From GCA-2687025 sp964473525 (lineage in GTDB: Bacteria; Poribacteria; WGA-4E; GCA-2687025), in NCBI GenBank assembly GCA_964473525.1, contig CAYYPK010000017.1:78163-142162 (forward strand): a DNA stretch of 64,000 nucleotides, in the 5' to 3' direction. Below the pieces are notes generated by a model, which saw only the letters and a program-made list of their open reading frames with translations, had not been told where the DNA came from and searched no databases. Position numbers and translations under genes: made by a program. Positions 49,777 through 59,296 of the stretch are shown in pieces; position 1 is the stretch's first letter, and every line of letters starts with the position of its first letter.

Positions 49777-51489
49777 CTATCCAATGGCTTCACGGGCGTA
49801 CCGGTAGTATTCCGGCGTCCACATTGCCCGACGCACCACGTCCTCCAGCGGCCCCTCCGAGGCATCCGCGACGCCAGCGTCGATCGCCTCCCGCGCGACG
49901 GCCGTCGCCACGTCCATCGTAACATCGCGCAGCCGGGACATGCTCGGATAGACACTGCCGCGCGCCAGATCCTCGTCGTTTACGGCGTGGAACAGCGCCA
50001 TGGCGCCCGCCGTGAGCATGCCGTCCGTGATCTCCCGAGCCCCGGCAACCAACGCGCCAAGACCGATGCCCGGGAAGACGAACACGTTGTTCCCCTGTCC
50101 GATGTGACGCCGCGACCCTTCGTAGTTCACCGGCTCGAACGGGCTACCCGTGGCTACAACGGCGCGGCCTTTGCTCCACCGCAGGATGTCCTCGGGCTTG
50201 CCCTCCGCCTTCGCGGTGGGGTTCGAGAGCGGGAAGATGAGCGGCCGGTCGAGATTGTCGCACGCCGCGCGCACGATCGTCTCGTCAAAGACGCCTGGCT
50301 GGCCGGACATGCCGATCACCGCCGTCGGGCGCGCGTTGCGGACCACATCCAGCAGGGCAATGTGGTCGGCGGCGGCCAGCGTCCATCCGGCGACATCCTC
50401 GCGAGGGCGCGCGAACGCCTGCTTGTAGCCGTCCACGCCCGGTCGGCCGTCTACGACGAGTCCCCTGCTGTCGAGCGTGTAGAGTCGCGCTTGGGCCTCG
50501 GTCTCGGAGAGCCCTGCGTGTACGAGACCCGCGTGCAACTGCCGCGTCACGCCCACTCCGCCCGCTCCGGCGCCGAGCACGACGAAGCGTTGGTCACGCA
50601 TCTCCTGTTTCGTCATCCGCAACGCCGCCAACACGCCGCCGAGAACCACTGCGCCAGTGCCCTGGATGTCGTCGTTGAACGACAGCAGCTCGCTTCGGTA
50701 CTTGTCGAGCACGCTGAAGGCGTTCTGCTTGCTCAGGTCTTCCCACTGTAGGAGGACGTCCGGGAGCGCCTCGCGCACGCCAGCGACGAACGCCTCGACG
50801 AACTCAAAGTAATCTGTGTCGCGCAGCCGCTCGTGTCGCCATCCGAGGTACGCGGGATCGTCCAGAAGTTCCTGGTTGTCGGTGCCGACGTCCAACACGA
50901 TAGGCAAGCACGCGGAGGGATGAATCCCAGCGCCGAGCACGTACAAAGACAGCTTCCCGATGGGGATGCCCATGCCACCCGTGCCCTGGTCGCCGATGCC
51001 GAGGATACCCTCACTGTCGGTGGCAACTATGAGCCGTATGCCGTCGCTGTACGGGTAGTCGCGAAGGATCTCGGCGCAGTGGGCGATGTTGCTTGGGTTC
51101 AGAAAGAGGCCGCGCGGGCGTCGGTATATGTGGCTGAACTGCTCGACGGCCGTGCCGACGGTCGGCGTGTAGACGATCGGGGCGAGCTCCTCCAGGCGCG
51201 ACAGGACGAACGCGTAGAACAGCGTCTCGTTGCGGTCTTGCAGCGCTCTGAGGAAGACGTATCTGCCGATGTTGTCGGTAGCGCGCGCGTAGTTCTCGTT
51301 CAGGCGCGCGATCTGCTCCTCGAGCGTCAGGGCGCGCGTCGGCAGCAGGCCCTCGAGCCCAAACGTCTCGCGCTCGGCGTCCGAGAACGCGGTGCCCTTG
51401 TTCGCCAGGGGGTCTCGCAGGAGAGCGTACCCGCGGAGTGATGTCGTCGCCTCGCGCGCGTCGATGTCGAACGTCAAGCGGTCTCGCAT
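49777..51489 (-). CDS. NAD-dependent malic enzyme
   Basis: A 570-residue malate oxidoreductase (decarboxylating), giving pyruvate, CO2 and reduced cofactor. The length is that of the large bacterial/eukaryotic-type form (MaeA-like), not the small MaeB type. Motifs: catalytic tyrosine in IVYTPTVGTA (Y107), the lysine in GIPIGKLSLY (K179), 'TDNQELLDDPAYLG', the metal-binding 'FNDDIQGTGAVVLGG', and the nucleotide loop VLGAGAGGVG. The ATG at 51489 suits the family N-terminus. Its stop overlaps the ribosome site of the DapA-family gene. Pyruvate produced could feed the pyruvate:ferredoxin oxidoreductase encoded further along. Confidence 0.95.
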   Translation of the reverse strand: MRDRLTFDIDAREATTSLRGYALLRDPLANKGTAFSDAERETFGLEGLLPTRALTLEEQIARLNENYARATDNIGRYVFLRALQDRNETLFYAFVLSRLEELAPIVYTPTVGTAVEQFSHIYRRPRGLFLNPSNIAHCAEILRDYPYSDGIRLIVATDSEGILGIGDQGTGGMGIPIGKLSLYVLGAGIHPSACLPIVLDVGTDNQELLDDPAYLGWRHERLRDTDYFEFVEAFVAGVREALPDVLLQWEDLSKQNAFSVLDKYRSELLSFNDDIQGTGAVVLGGVLAALRMTKQEMRDQRFVVLGAGAGGVGVTRQLHAGLVHAGLSETEAQARLYTLDSRGLVVDGRPGVDGYKQAFARPREDVAGWTLAAADHIALLDVVRNARPTAVIGMSGQPGVFDETIVRAACDNLDRPLIFPLSNPTAKAEGKPEDILRWSKGRAVVATGSPFEPVNYEGSRRHIGQGNNVFVFPGIGLGALVAGAREITDGMLTAGAMALFHAVNDEDLARGSVYPSMSRLRDVTMDVATAVAREAIDAGVADASEGPLEDVVRRAMWTPEYYRYAREAIG

Positions 51490-51683
51490 CGCAGCGGAGC
51501 CCCTTCCCCTACGTACGGTGTGGCGCGCCCGCCGTCTCGTGTGGCGATCTGCCGACACTCACCGTGGCGCCCACACCCAATATGTAGCGCGCTACACGGT
51601 CCTCCCCCGCGTGAATCTGCCAGGCGGCCGGGGCTAGCGGCAGCCGGTTCTGAGGACGGATCACGTCCGCGGGCGGGCGGCGG

Positions 51684-53018
51684 CTAGTAGGAGTAGCGCC
51701 CGTAGGCAGCGGCGTCTGCAATGAGCCGCAGCGCAACGCGGATACGCTCTGGCTCCTCGAAGCCGTAGGACAGGCGCAACTGACGCCGCCCGGCGGCGAC
51801 CATGCCACCCTCGGGATGCACGCAGTGCTCGCCAGGTATGTAGACCACGCGCGCGCCCATCTCCGCCGACCCGTCGACATCTGCGTCCCCGGTAGTCCTG
51901 CTCAGGTACGCGAAGAACGGCGACGCTTCGTGCGTCTCGACATCACGCAGTGTGAGGTAGTAGTAGAAACCGGCGCGGCCTCCCCGGCACTCCTCGACGA
52001 CCTCACCCAGGTAGTTGTCGATCCATCCGCGCACGGCGTTCGCCTTGCGCCGATAGCCTTCGTTCACTGAGTGGATTTGCTGCTCAATGTGGTGGTCGAG
52101 CAGGTAGCTCGCGATCTCCTGGTTGGCCAGCGGCGCACTGAAGCCGATATCGCTGGTTCGCTGCACCATCGCGCGCAACAGCGGGCCGTCCCGACCGATC
52201 ATGTACCCGATGCGCAGCCCGGGAGCGAGTATCTTCGACAGCGTCCCGACTTCGTAGACCAACCCCTCGCCGTCGTGCAGCAGCGCCGACTCCAGCGGCT
52301 TGACCGTGGGATCGTGCGCAAGCTCTGCATACGCCTTGTCCACGATGACGGGAACTTCCCGCCCGAGGTCGCGCGACAACTCCCCCGCCATCATCACGAT
52401 CTCGTGGAGGCGCTCATTCGCGAGGATCGTGCTCGTGGGGTTGTTCACCGTGACAATGTACAGGAACCGCACCTGTGAACGGTCGTCTCCCAGGGACGCG
52501 AGCGTCTCGCGTAGCCGGTCGGGGTGCAGTCCGTCGCCGTCCTCGGGCGTCGTGACGACGCGATGGCCTACGCGTTCCAGGTAGTCGCAGTAGATGTAGT
52601 ACATGGGGTCGGACGTGAGGACGATGCCCGGCGGCACCACCTGCGCAAAGCTCTCTAGTAAGCTCGTGGCGCCGTTCGCGCCGATGACGATGTCGCGCCC
52701 CGCAAGGTCCGCTTCCGTCAGCCCACCGATGCGGCTGCGCGCGTAGAAGCGTCGGATGGACTCGATCAGGTTCGGCGAGCCCGCAGCGCCGCCGTAGTTC
52801 AGTGGCGCACGGTATCGGTCCGGGTTGGCCAGCACCGCGTCTAGCGCCTCGCGGAACAGGTCGCGAGGGATGGTGCGCTCGTTCACGTAGCCGACGCCGA
52901 AATTGATGTCGTGGCCGTCGCGGAAGTCCACCGCGAATTGTGTCATCATGCGGTTTACGGGCGACGGGAAGGCCGACCTGCGGCCGTAGCCAGACAGTTC
53001 GGTGGGCACGCTTTTCAC
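51684..53018 (-). CDS. PLP-dependent class I/II aminotransferase
   Basis: A 444-residue fold-type I aminotransferase. The PLP lysine is K262 in GTLSKILAPGLRIGY. The cofactor-binding Asp is in PVIVDKAYAEL (D227), and VTVNNPTST supplies the phosphate/ring-contact Asn. 'NYGGAAGSPNLIESI' is the usual substrate-gate region. Subgroup resembles the 2-aminoadipate/valine-pyruvate group; the substrate is not assigned. The GTG at 53018 is chosen because AGGAGA lies upstream; the long frame to 53351 overlaps the AAA/WD40 gene in antisense-like low-complexity sequence and is rejected. Confidence 0.9.
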   Translation of the reverse strand: MKSVPTELSGYGRRSAFPSPVNRMMTQFAVDFRDGHDINFGVGYVNERTIPRDLFREALDAVLANPDRYRAPLNYGGAAGSPNLIESIRRFYARSRIGGLTEADLAGRDIVIGANGATSLLESFAQVVPPGIVLTSDPMYYIYCDYLERVGHRVVTTPEDGDGLHPDRLRETLASLGDDRSQVRFLYIVTVNNPTSTILANERLHEIVMMAGELSRDLGREVPVIVDKAYAELAHDPTVKPLESALLHDGEGLVYEVGTLSKILAPGLRIGYMIGRDGPLLRAMVQRTSDIGFSAPLANQEIASYLLDHHIEQQIHSVNEGYRRKANAVRGWIDNYLGEVVEECRGGRAGFYYYLTLRDVETHEASPFFAYLSRTTGDADVDGSAEMGARVVYIPGEHCVHPEGGMVAAGRRQLRLSYGFEEPERIRVALRLIADAAAYGRYSY

Positions 53019-53071
53019 GATTGCTGGTCTCCTACCGCAGGCATCCGTACGACGTTTCGCCGCCAGTCTGT

Positions 53072-56000
53072 CTACCTGCCGGCCTGCCCGGTCGATCTCA
53101 CCGCCTTCAACTCGTCCGCTGACAGGACTTCGGTAGCGCCCACCGCACTGAGGCGCTCCCCAGCAGCGGCCTGGGACCGAGATCTCATGCCGTCGGGGGA
53201 GTAGGACGTGTCCGGTACGCGCCAGACTCGGACGATGCCATCCAGCGAAGAGGCGATGACGGCGCGACCGTCGTGCGAGAATTCGCAACTGTGGACAGGG
53301 GAGCCATGTTCCATAGGCAATCCCACAGGGTACCCCGTCCCCCGATCCCATAGTCGCACGGTATTGTCCTGGGAAGCGGTGGCGACCAGGTGACCATTCG
53401 GATGGAACGCTACGTCGAATACCGCGCCCGCGTGTGACAGGACTGGCCCGTCGGCTTCGCCCGTCGTGGCGTCGCGGAACATCACGCTAGCGAGTCCGCC
53501 GGTGGCCATTGCCGGCCGCTGCGGGTCCATCGCGATGGTCACAACGTACCGTTGGTGTTCCTCGGCCAGGGGGTAGGATCGACCCGTCTCGATATGCCAT
53601 CCCACGACACCCTCACCAGTGCCGGTCGCAAGCGCAGATCCATCACCGACGAAGGCTACGGCCCACACGGCGTGTTTGTGATGGAGCGTGGGACCTACCT
53701 GGCGCCCGGTCTCGATATCCCACACCCTCGCTGTTTGGTCGAGCGAGCCGGTAGCCAGCCGCCTGCCGTCGGGATCGAAGACCATGCACAGCACCTTGTC
53801 CTCGTGTAAGAACGTAGCTGGCCCCTTGGCGGCGCTTTGCACATCCCATGTCGCCACCTCCCCGGCCGCCGACCCAGTGGCGACGGTGGCGCCGTCGGGG
53901 CTAAACGCCACGCTTTCCACTTCCCCGGCGCCGATCCAGCCATGCAGCGGCTTCCACGTGTCTACCCGGTAGAGAAGCAAGTCGTCACCGGTGAATGCCA
54001 TATACCGGCCTGAGGCATCCAGCGCGGCGTCGTCGATGAAACTCGATCCCGTGTCCACCACCCTCTCGAGTCTTGTGTCCCGCGCCACATGCCACACCCG
54101 GGTAACGTCCTCGTCGGAGGCAATCGCCAGATAGCGAGCGTCAGGACTGAACGCTATGTCGTCTGGGAAGCCGCGGTTGGGGAGAGCCAGGTCAATGGCC
54201 TTGCCGGAAGCCACGTCCCACACACGCGTTGCTCCGTCACCACATGAGACAGCGAGCATCGTCCCATCGGCGCTGAACGCCAACGCCCCGGCGGAGCCAG
54301 GATGTTCCCAGGCCGTACCGATCTGCTCGTGCGTCTGGGGATTCCACAGGCGCACGCCGCCGTCCAAGTGTCCCGTGGCAATAGCCTGCGCGGTGGGGTC
54401 GTACGCGAGGGCGATGGCGTTCGCCGACGTCTCCACGGGTGGCGCGGTGGCCCTCCCCGTACGCCTGGTCCACTGGTAGAGAGATGGCCGCGCGTTGGTC
54501 ACAGCGGCAATATGGGCTCCGTCCGGGGAGAAGGCCACCTCATCAAGCCACGTCGTCGGAGCCTCGTACAAATCAAGCTGGGCTGGTTCGCCTGTTCTGG
54601 CGTGCCACAGCCTGATCCCGTCGAACATGCCGGCCGTGACGACCCACTCGCCGTCGGGCGAGAAGGCGATAGAGCGGGCGAGCCCTTTGTGGCGCAACGG
54701 GCCGACGGCGAGGGCGGCGGTTTGGACCTCCCACACGCGCACAGAACCATCCCACGAGACCGTCCCCACGCGCCCGCCATCTGGGCTGAACGCGATATCT
54801 GGGATGACACCCGAGTGCGCCTCCAGGCTCTGCAACTTCGCTCCGGTCTGCTGATCCCACAGCGTGGCTGTGCCATCGTATGAACCGATTGCGAGCATGG
54901 CGCCGTCAGGACTGTAGGCGAGGCAGGCGGCCCCACCGGGCGTGTCGAACACCCAGCGCAGGCGGTCGCTGTACGCCTCGTACCACCCCATCCAAATGCG
55001 GTCCAGCGTCTCAGCCTTTGGCGACGAATCGCGCACGAGCTCCCGCGCGTCGACGAGGTGCAGCAAGCCAGCGGCGTCGCCAGCCGCAAGCAGCCGCAAG
55101 CCCTCGTTGGTCTTGGCCTCAGACGCGAGCGAGCGCGCCTCGCGCGACCGCTGTACGGCGACTGTCGCGAGCGCACCAAGAACCAACAGACCAACGGCAG
55201 CGATCGCCGAACTCCGCAGGACGCCGCGCCAGAACGCTGCACGCTGACGACGCAGCTCAGCACCGGGCATGTTCGCGCGCACCCAGGAGCGGTCGAACAC
55301 CCGCTCGTAGACTCGGTTGCGGACGCGAGCGCGGCCGCCCTCTACCCGCGCGATCCCGGCGAGCATGAGCACGTCGTGAAGACCCGACTCGTCGTGTATC
55401 CGCGTCTTTCCGCGCAGCGCGTCGTCGTACAGCGTCAGAAGCGCAGCGGAGTCCACGTCCTCTCGGTTGAGCAGTTGGTTGCGGACGAACTGCAGGTTGT
55501 CGTCCTGCTCCTGCGCGCGCTCCGTGAGGAACAGCGACTCGCACAGCCGATCCACGTCCTGCGGCGTCTCAGCCTCGGGGTCGTCCGCCACGGCCTGGCT
55601 TAGGCGCTGCGTGAGGTAGGGGTGCCCGCCCGTCCAATGGATGACACGCCGTAGGAGCGCCTCGGCAGCGGTGGCGTCTCGGCCCATCCCCGCTACGAGA
55701 CGGAGCGCGTCGTTTTCGCCGAAGTCGGCGAGCTCGACTCGTCGGCCGATGTTGAAGGGCGTCACGAGCGCGTCGTCGATGAGGTCAGAGGGAGTCGCGA
55801 CGCCGATGAGGCAGAACGTCAGGCGTTCGAACGCCGCGTCTTCCGCGCGCCGCGTGTAGCACTCACGGATGCCCGCGAAGAACTCGTTCGTCGAGAACGG
55901 CAGGCTCTGCACAACGTCGATCTCGTCGACGAATACCACGACATCGCCGTCGACCTGTTCCAACACGACGCGCCAGATCGCCTCGAACCACCGGCGCATG

Positions 56001-56356
56001 GGCGGCAGCCGGTCGTTGTCGAGCCAGAAGGCCTCGAGTTCGTCCTCGATGTCGAGCCGGTCGCCGATGGTGAGGAGCAGGCTTTCGTACCACTGCTCGA
56101 CGGTGACGTTCTGCCCGAACGCGGTGAGGTCCAGGACGACGACGTGGCGGCCCTGGTCGCGCAGCTTCGACGCCGCGCGCACCATCAGGGAGGACTTGCC
56201 CATCTGACGCGACGTGAGAACGTAGCAGAACTCGCCTGCGGAGAGGGCTTCCAGCAGCTCGCCGTCGGCGCGGCGCTCTATGTAGCACGGCGCGTCCGCG
56301 CGGAGAGTGCCCCCAGTGACGTAGAAGTCACTGGGACTGGTGTCGGAAGCTGCCAC
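53072..56356 (-). CDS. AAA-like ATPase-TM-WD40 protein (STAND-like), copy 2
   Basis: A 1094-residue paralog of the protein at 41498. The ATPase half is highly similar: LTSRQMGKSS (Walker A, about 47-56), 'VVVFVDEIDVVQSLPFST' (Walker B), 'CLIGVATPSDLI' and 'HWTGGHPYLTQRL'. A membrane helix follows ('AIAAVGLLVLGALATVAV'). Thereafter WD40 units of the form 'AFSPDGARLAT..DGTVRLWD' run to the C-terminus ('SHDGRAVIASSLDGIVRVWR'). The WD40 part differs far more from its paralog than the ATPase part, as expected if the propeller senses different partners. The GTG at 56356 is chosen with AGGG just upstream; the longer ATG frame lacks support. Confidence 0.87.
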   Translation of the reverse strand: MAASDTSPSDFYVTGGTLRADAPCYIERRADGELLEALSAGEFCYVLTSRQMGKSSLMVRAASKLRDQGRHVVVLDLTAFGQNVTVEQWYESLLLTIGDRLDIEDELEAFWLDNDRLPPMRRWFEAIWRVVLEQVDGDVVVFVDEIDVVQSLPFSTNEFFAGIRECYTRRAEDAAFERLTFCLIGVATPSDLIDDALVTPFNIGRRVELADFGENDALRLVAGMGRDATAAEALLRRVIHWTGGHPYLTQRLSQAVADDPEAETPQDVDRLCESLFLTERAQEQDDNLQFVRNQLLNREDVDSAALLTLYDDALRGKTRIHDESGLHDVLMLAGIARVEGGRARVRNRVYERVFDRSWVRANMPGAELRRQRAAFWRGVLRSSAIAAVGLLVLGALATVAVQRSREARSLASEAKTNEGLRLLAAGDAAGLLHLVDARELVRDSSPKAETLDRIWMGWYEAYSDRLRWVFDTPGGAACLAYSPDGAMLAIGSYDGTATLWDQQTGAKLQSLEAHSGVIPDIAFSPDGGRVGTVSWDGSVRVWEVQTAALAVGPLRHKGLARSIAFSPDGEWVVTAGMFDGIRLWHARTGEPAQLDLYEAPTTWLDEVAFSPDGAHIAAVTNARPSLYQWTRRTGRATAPPVETSANAIALAYDPTAQAIATGHLDGGVRLWNPQTHEQIGTAWEHPGSAGALAFSADGTMLAVSCGDGATRVWDVASGKAIDLALPNRGFPDDIAFSPDARYLAIASDEDVTRVWHVARDTRLERVVDTGSSFIDDAALDASGRYMAFTGDDLLLYRVDTWKPLHGWIGAGEVESVAFSPDGATVATGSAAGEVATWDVQSAAKGPATFLHEDKVLCMVFDPDGRRLATGSLDQTARVWDIETGRQVGPTLHHKHAVWAVAFVGDGSALATGTGEGVVGWHIETGRSYPLAEEHQRYVVTIAMDPQRPAMATGGLASVMFRDATTGEADGPVLSHAGAVFDVAFHPNGHLVATASQDNTVRLWDRGTGYPVGLPMEHGSPVHSCEFSHDGRAVIASSLDGIVRVWRVPDTSYSPDGMRSRSQAAAGERLSAVGATEVLSADELKAVRSTGQAGR

Positions 56357-56479
56357 GAATCCCTGTCCTCGACTGAGCAGATTGGACCCCAGCGTGAGCG
56401 TACTATGCCGTGGTCCACAAGCGAAAGGGGGTCGACAAGCGACCCCCAGAAGCCAGTAGTGAATGTCCGTCACGGGGCG

Positions 56480-57214
56480 CTATCTGGCCCTCAACTCTCC
56501 CCACGTCACGGCGAGCTTGCCCTTGGGCTCCACAGCAACAATGCCCAACATGGCGGCTTGCACTTCCGCCTCGGACAGGGCGCTGTCGTAGAGCGCGACC
56601 TCGTCCAGCCTGCCGGCGATGAATCCACCACCGACCCACGACCCGATCGTCACCACTGACTCGGCGTTGTCCGGGGGCAGGTCCACGGCCTCCTCGCCGT
56701 CGTTGACGCCGTCGACGTAGCAGATGAACGTGGTCTCGTCGTAGGTCGCGGCGATGTGACGCCACTCGCCGTTGACGACATCCGAGGCCGCGTTGAACGA
56801 GTTCCAGCCGTTGCCAGACGTGAACGAGTAGTGAATCAGCCCGCTGCCGTTGTTGATGAACAGCCCGTAGTTGCGCGTGGGGCCGTCGGTATTCTGCGTC
56901 ATGATCGTCTGCCACGCGCCCGTGAAGTCCGGCACGTTGACCCACGCCATCAGCGTGAACTGACCGACCGAGAGGGCCGGGCCGTGGGGGATCTCCACGT
57001 TCGCGTCCGCGCCGTTGAACTCCAACGCGCCACCGATGTGCCCTGCCGCCCAGGACGCGTTGTTGATGACGCCGTCGTTTCCGTTGCCCGAGCTGTCCTT
57101 GGCGACATCGCCGCTGCCCTCATCGAACAGCCAGGCCCCCGCCAGGCCTGCCCTGGCATGGGAGGTCGCGACCGCCACCATCGCTACTATCACCAGAATC
57201 GTTCGCAGCTTCAT
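56480..57214 (-). CDS. Secreted LamG-type concanavalin-like protein
   Basis: A 244-residue exported protein: signal peptide of about 22 residues (ILVIVAMVAVATSHARA), then one LamG/concanavalin A-like jelly-roll that usually binds carbohydrate. Markers: 'GAWLFDEGSGDVAKDSSGN', 'GALEFNGADANVEI', 'FTLMAWVNVPD', 'EWRHIAATYDETTFICYVDG' and 'GRLDEVALYDSALSEAEV'. A short tail ends 'KGKLAVTWGELRAR'. It is a tandem paralog of the upstream gene, with 55 bases between them, so one transcript is likely. No catalytic domain is present. Confidence 0.88.
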   Translation of the reverse strand: MKLRTILVIVAMVAVATSHARAGLAGAWLFDEGSGDVAKDSSGNGNDGVINNASWAAGHIGGALEFNGADANVEIPHGPALSVGQFTLMAWVNVPDFTGAWQTIMTQNTDGPTRNYGLFINNGSGLIHYSFTSGNGWNSFNAASDVVNGEWRHIAATYDETTFICYVDGVNDGEEAVDLPPDNAESVVTIGSWVGGGFIAGRLDEVALYDSALSEAEVQAAMLGIVAVEPKGKLAVTWGELRAR

Positions 57215-57269
57215 GCAGTTCTCCTAACCCGACTCCGCGCCAAGACCGCCCTTCATGGACGGTCACCAG

Positions 57270-58073
57270 CTACCGAGACTTTAGCGCGCCCCACATCGAC
57301 GAGAGCTTTCCGCCCGCCTCTACAGCCTGAACGGACAGCCCACGCTCCATGAATCCCTGTATCTCGTCCTGAGTTAGCGCGTGATTGAACAGCGCCACCT
57401 CGTCAATGGCGCCCTGAATCCATCCGCCGCCTACCCAGGAGCCGATGGTAATCACCGAGTCGGCCGTGTCCGGCTCGAGGCCTACCGCTGTCTGCCCGTC
57501 AACTTCGCCGTCGACGTAGCAGAAGAAGGTCTCGAAGTCGTACGTCGCGGCGATGTGACGCCACTCGCCGTCGACGACGTTCGAGCTGGCGTTGTGCGAG
57601 CTCCACGCGTTGGCGGACGTGAACGAGTAGTGGATCAGCCCGCTGCCGTCGTTGATGAACAGCCCGTAGTTGCGGGTGGGTCCGCCGGTGTTCTGCGTCA
57701 TGATCGTCTGCCACGCGCCCGTGAAGTCCGGCACGTTCATCCACGCCATGAGCGTGAACTCCTGCACGGAGAGCTCCTCCGCGTGCTGAATCTCGACGTT
57801 CGACGCGCCACCTGCGAATTCAAGCGCGCCGCCGAACTGACCCGCGACCCAGTCGGCGTTATTGACCTGACCGTCGTTCTCGTTGCCAGACGTGTCGCGG
57901 GCGACATCGCCACCTCCGTCGTCAAACAGCCACTGCCCCACGAGTTCAGCCCTTGCCGCGCCCACCATCGCTCCAGCCAGCAGCGCGCAGACGACGGCCA
58001 TCAGTGCAATTCCACGCTGGCAGTGGCCTCCGAGACGCGCGCTATCCAGCGGTCGTGCCCAAGAACAGTCCAT
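57270..58073 (-). CDS. Secreted LamG-type concanavalin-like protein, paralog
   Basis: A 267-residue relative of the preceding LamG protein, with the same landmarks ('GQWLFDDGGGDVARDTSGN', 'FTLMAWMNVPD', 'EWRHIAATYDFETFFCYVDG', 'GAIDEVALFNHALTQDEI'). The stretch 'DFTGAWQTIMTQNT' is identical. The ATG at 58073 is preferred because GGAGG lies eight bases upstream. The N-terminus has about 24 polar residues before the hydrophobic signal ('MAVVCALLAGAMVGAARA'), an unusually long n-region. The C-terminus 'GGKLSSMWGALKSR' matches the paralog's tail, so the short end is a conserved feature. Confidence 0.86.
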   Translation of the reverse strand: MDCSWARPLDSARLGGHCQRGIALMAVVCALLAGAMVGAARAELVGQWLFDDGGGDVARDTSGNENDGQVNNADWVAGQFGGALEFAGGASNVEIQHAEELSVQEFTLMAWMNVPDFTGAWQTIMTQNTGGPTRNYGLFINDGSGLIHYSFTSANAWSSHNASSNVVDGEWRHIAATYDFETFFCYVDGEVDGQTAVGLEPDTADSVITIGSWVGGGWIQGAIDEVALFNHALTQDEIQGFMERGLSVQAVEAGGKLSSMWGALKSR

Positions 58074-58141
58074 AGGTCTTGCCTCCAACTACGGCGCCAA
58101 TGCGACACGGGCCGCAGGCGCAAGTCGACCACGCCTTCACG

Positions 58142-58168
58142 CCTATAGTCAGCGTAAACTATTCGCAA
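58142..58168 (-). promoter_or_regulatory. Weak promoter candidate for the LamG pair
   Basis: On the minus strand TTGCGA (58163-58168) and TATAGG (58142-58147) lie 15 bases apart, shorter than ideal, in an AT-rich patch about 70 bases before the ATG at 58073. Confidence 0.3.
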
Positions 58169-58193
58169 TTGGGTGTTCACGCAACGGGGCACC

Positions 58194-58225
58194 GTCCGGC
58201 CCGTGGCGAGCGCCACGGGCCGGAC
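58194..58225 (-). terminator. Hairpin terminator after the P1-nuclease-like gene
   Basis: Perfect 14-bp stem GTCCGGCCCGTGGC/GCCACGGGCCGGAC with a 4-base loop, 20 bases beyond the stop at 58246. No T-run. Confidence 0.7.
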
Positions 58226-58245
58226 AATCAGCAGAGCTGGTGGGG

Positions 58246-59145
58246 TTAGTTCGCTGAACGGTCGATCCAGGAGGGTAGCGACACGGACTCGGAGATGTCC
58301 CACGCGGTCTGGAACACCGCCGCCGTGAAGCGAGCAGAGGCCTTTCCACGCTCCTCGGTGAGGGAGCGTATGGCGGCGGAATCTTCCTCGGACCGATCCT
58401 CACGCGACAGTAGCGCCGCCTCAAGCTCGTAGATCGGGTCGATATGCTCGCGCGACTCGTGCACCATCTCCATGATCCCCGCCATCAGGTCTCCGTAGCC
58501 CTCTGGCCTGTCGACGACGAGGTCGGCCGCGGTGAACTCAAGACCCTGGATGAGCCCGTCAACCGCTTCGTGGATGCCGTTGTGTGGCGGCTTGCCGTCG
58601 TCCCCAACGCGCCCATCGAAGTGAATCGTCAGGTGGAGCGGCTGCCCGGCGTCGTTGGCGTAGTGCGCCAGGATGCCCGCGTACACGAGCGCCTTGCTTC
58701 TGATGTGCGGGTTGTCGGGCCACTCGCGGTGCTCCTTGAACGCGACAGCGAGGCGCTGCGTCCATTCCGCGACGGAGTACGCCAGGAACCCAACGTGCTT
58801 CGGGTTCGCTTCCAGCTCCTGGCACAGCGCGACGAACTCCCCGCGCGTCGCGGGCAGGTCGCGGCCCTCGAGCAGTTCCAGGTCCAGATAGTGTTCGGGC
58901 CCCTCCGTGGCGTGGAGTTGCGGCACGGCGCGACTCTTAATGACGTCCGGATCCTTAACCGTGTGGGAGATCATCGCCTCTCCCGCGCGGAAGAACTCCG
59001 GCATCTCGTCGCCCAACGACCGCACGGCGGCGCGCGTCACGATCGCGTGACCCTCCGGCCACCACGCGTGAGCCGTCCCATGCACGCCCAACAGAACCAG
59101 CCCCGCCGCACACCATCCACGCCATGCCCTCGGCAAACGAATCAT
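58246..59145 (-). CDS. S1/P1 nuclease / zinc-dependent phospholipase C-like secreted enzyme
   Basis: A 299-residue exported hydrolase. The signal peptide ends at AHA27, exposing W28 as the mature N-terminus; in this fold the N-terminal Trp is itself a zinc ligand. Other likely zinc ligands are H34 in WWPEGHAIV, 'GPEHYLDLE', 'ILAHYANDAGQPLHLTIHFDG' and 'HNGIHEAVD'. Length and motif order fit the S1/P1 nuclease-phospholipase C superfamily. Whether it cleaves single-stranded nucleic acid or phospholipid cannot be told. It could scavenge phosphate or nucleotides together with the surface proteins nearby (inference). Confidence 0.85.
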   Translation of the reverse strand: MIRLPRAWRGWCAAGLVLLGVHGTAHAWWPEGHAIVTRAAVRSLGDEMPEFFRAGEAMISHTVKDPDVIKSRAVPQLHATEGPEHYLDLELLEGRDLPATRGEFVALCQELEANPKHVGFLAYSVAEWTQRLAVAFKEHREWPDNPHIRSKALVYAGILAHYANDAGQPLHLTIHFDGRVGDDGKPPHNGIHEAVDGLIQGLEFTAADLVVDRPEGYGDLMAGIMEMVHESREHIDPIYELEAALLSREDRSEEDSAAIRSLTEERGKASARFTAAVFQTAWDISESVSLPSWIDRSAN

Positions 59146-59286
59146 TCCGTCTCCATCACGCGTATCGCCGGACGCTACGAGAGCGCCGCCTTCAATTGAC
59201 CCAGAAGCGCCACGTGGATAGTGTGACAGACTTCGCGGGCCGCGTCGTCCCTCGGCGCCGACAACGGATAGCAGAAGGGGGGGGCG

Positions 59287-59296
59287 NNNNNNNNNN
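59287..59296. other. Assembly gap (ten N) flanked by inverted G/C runs
   Basis: Ten N bases mark a scaffold join. The flanks AGAAGGGGGGG and CCCCCCCTTCT are inverted copies of each other, so the join may sit at a palindrome or be an assembly artefact. The region 59146-59333 has no supported gene. Confidence 0.9.

Noticed and set aside
53019..53351. N-terminal extension of the aminotransferase
   Set aside because: It overlaps the AAA/WD40 gene's 3' end in another frame and has no family homology. The GTG at 53018 has a ribosome site.
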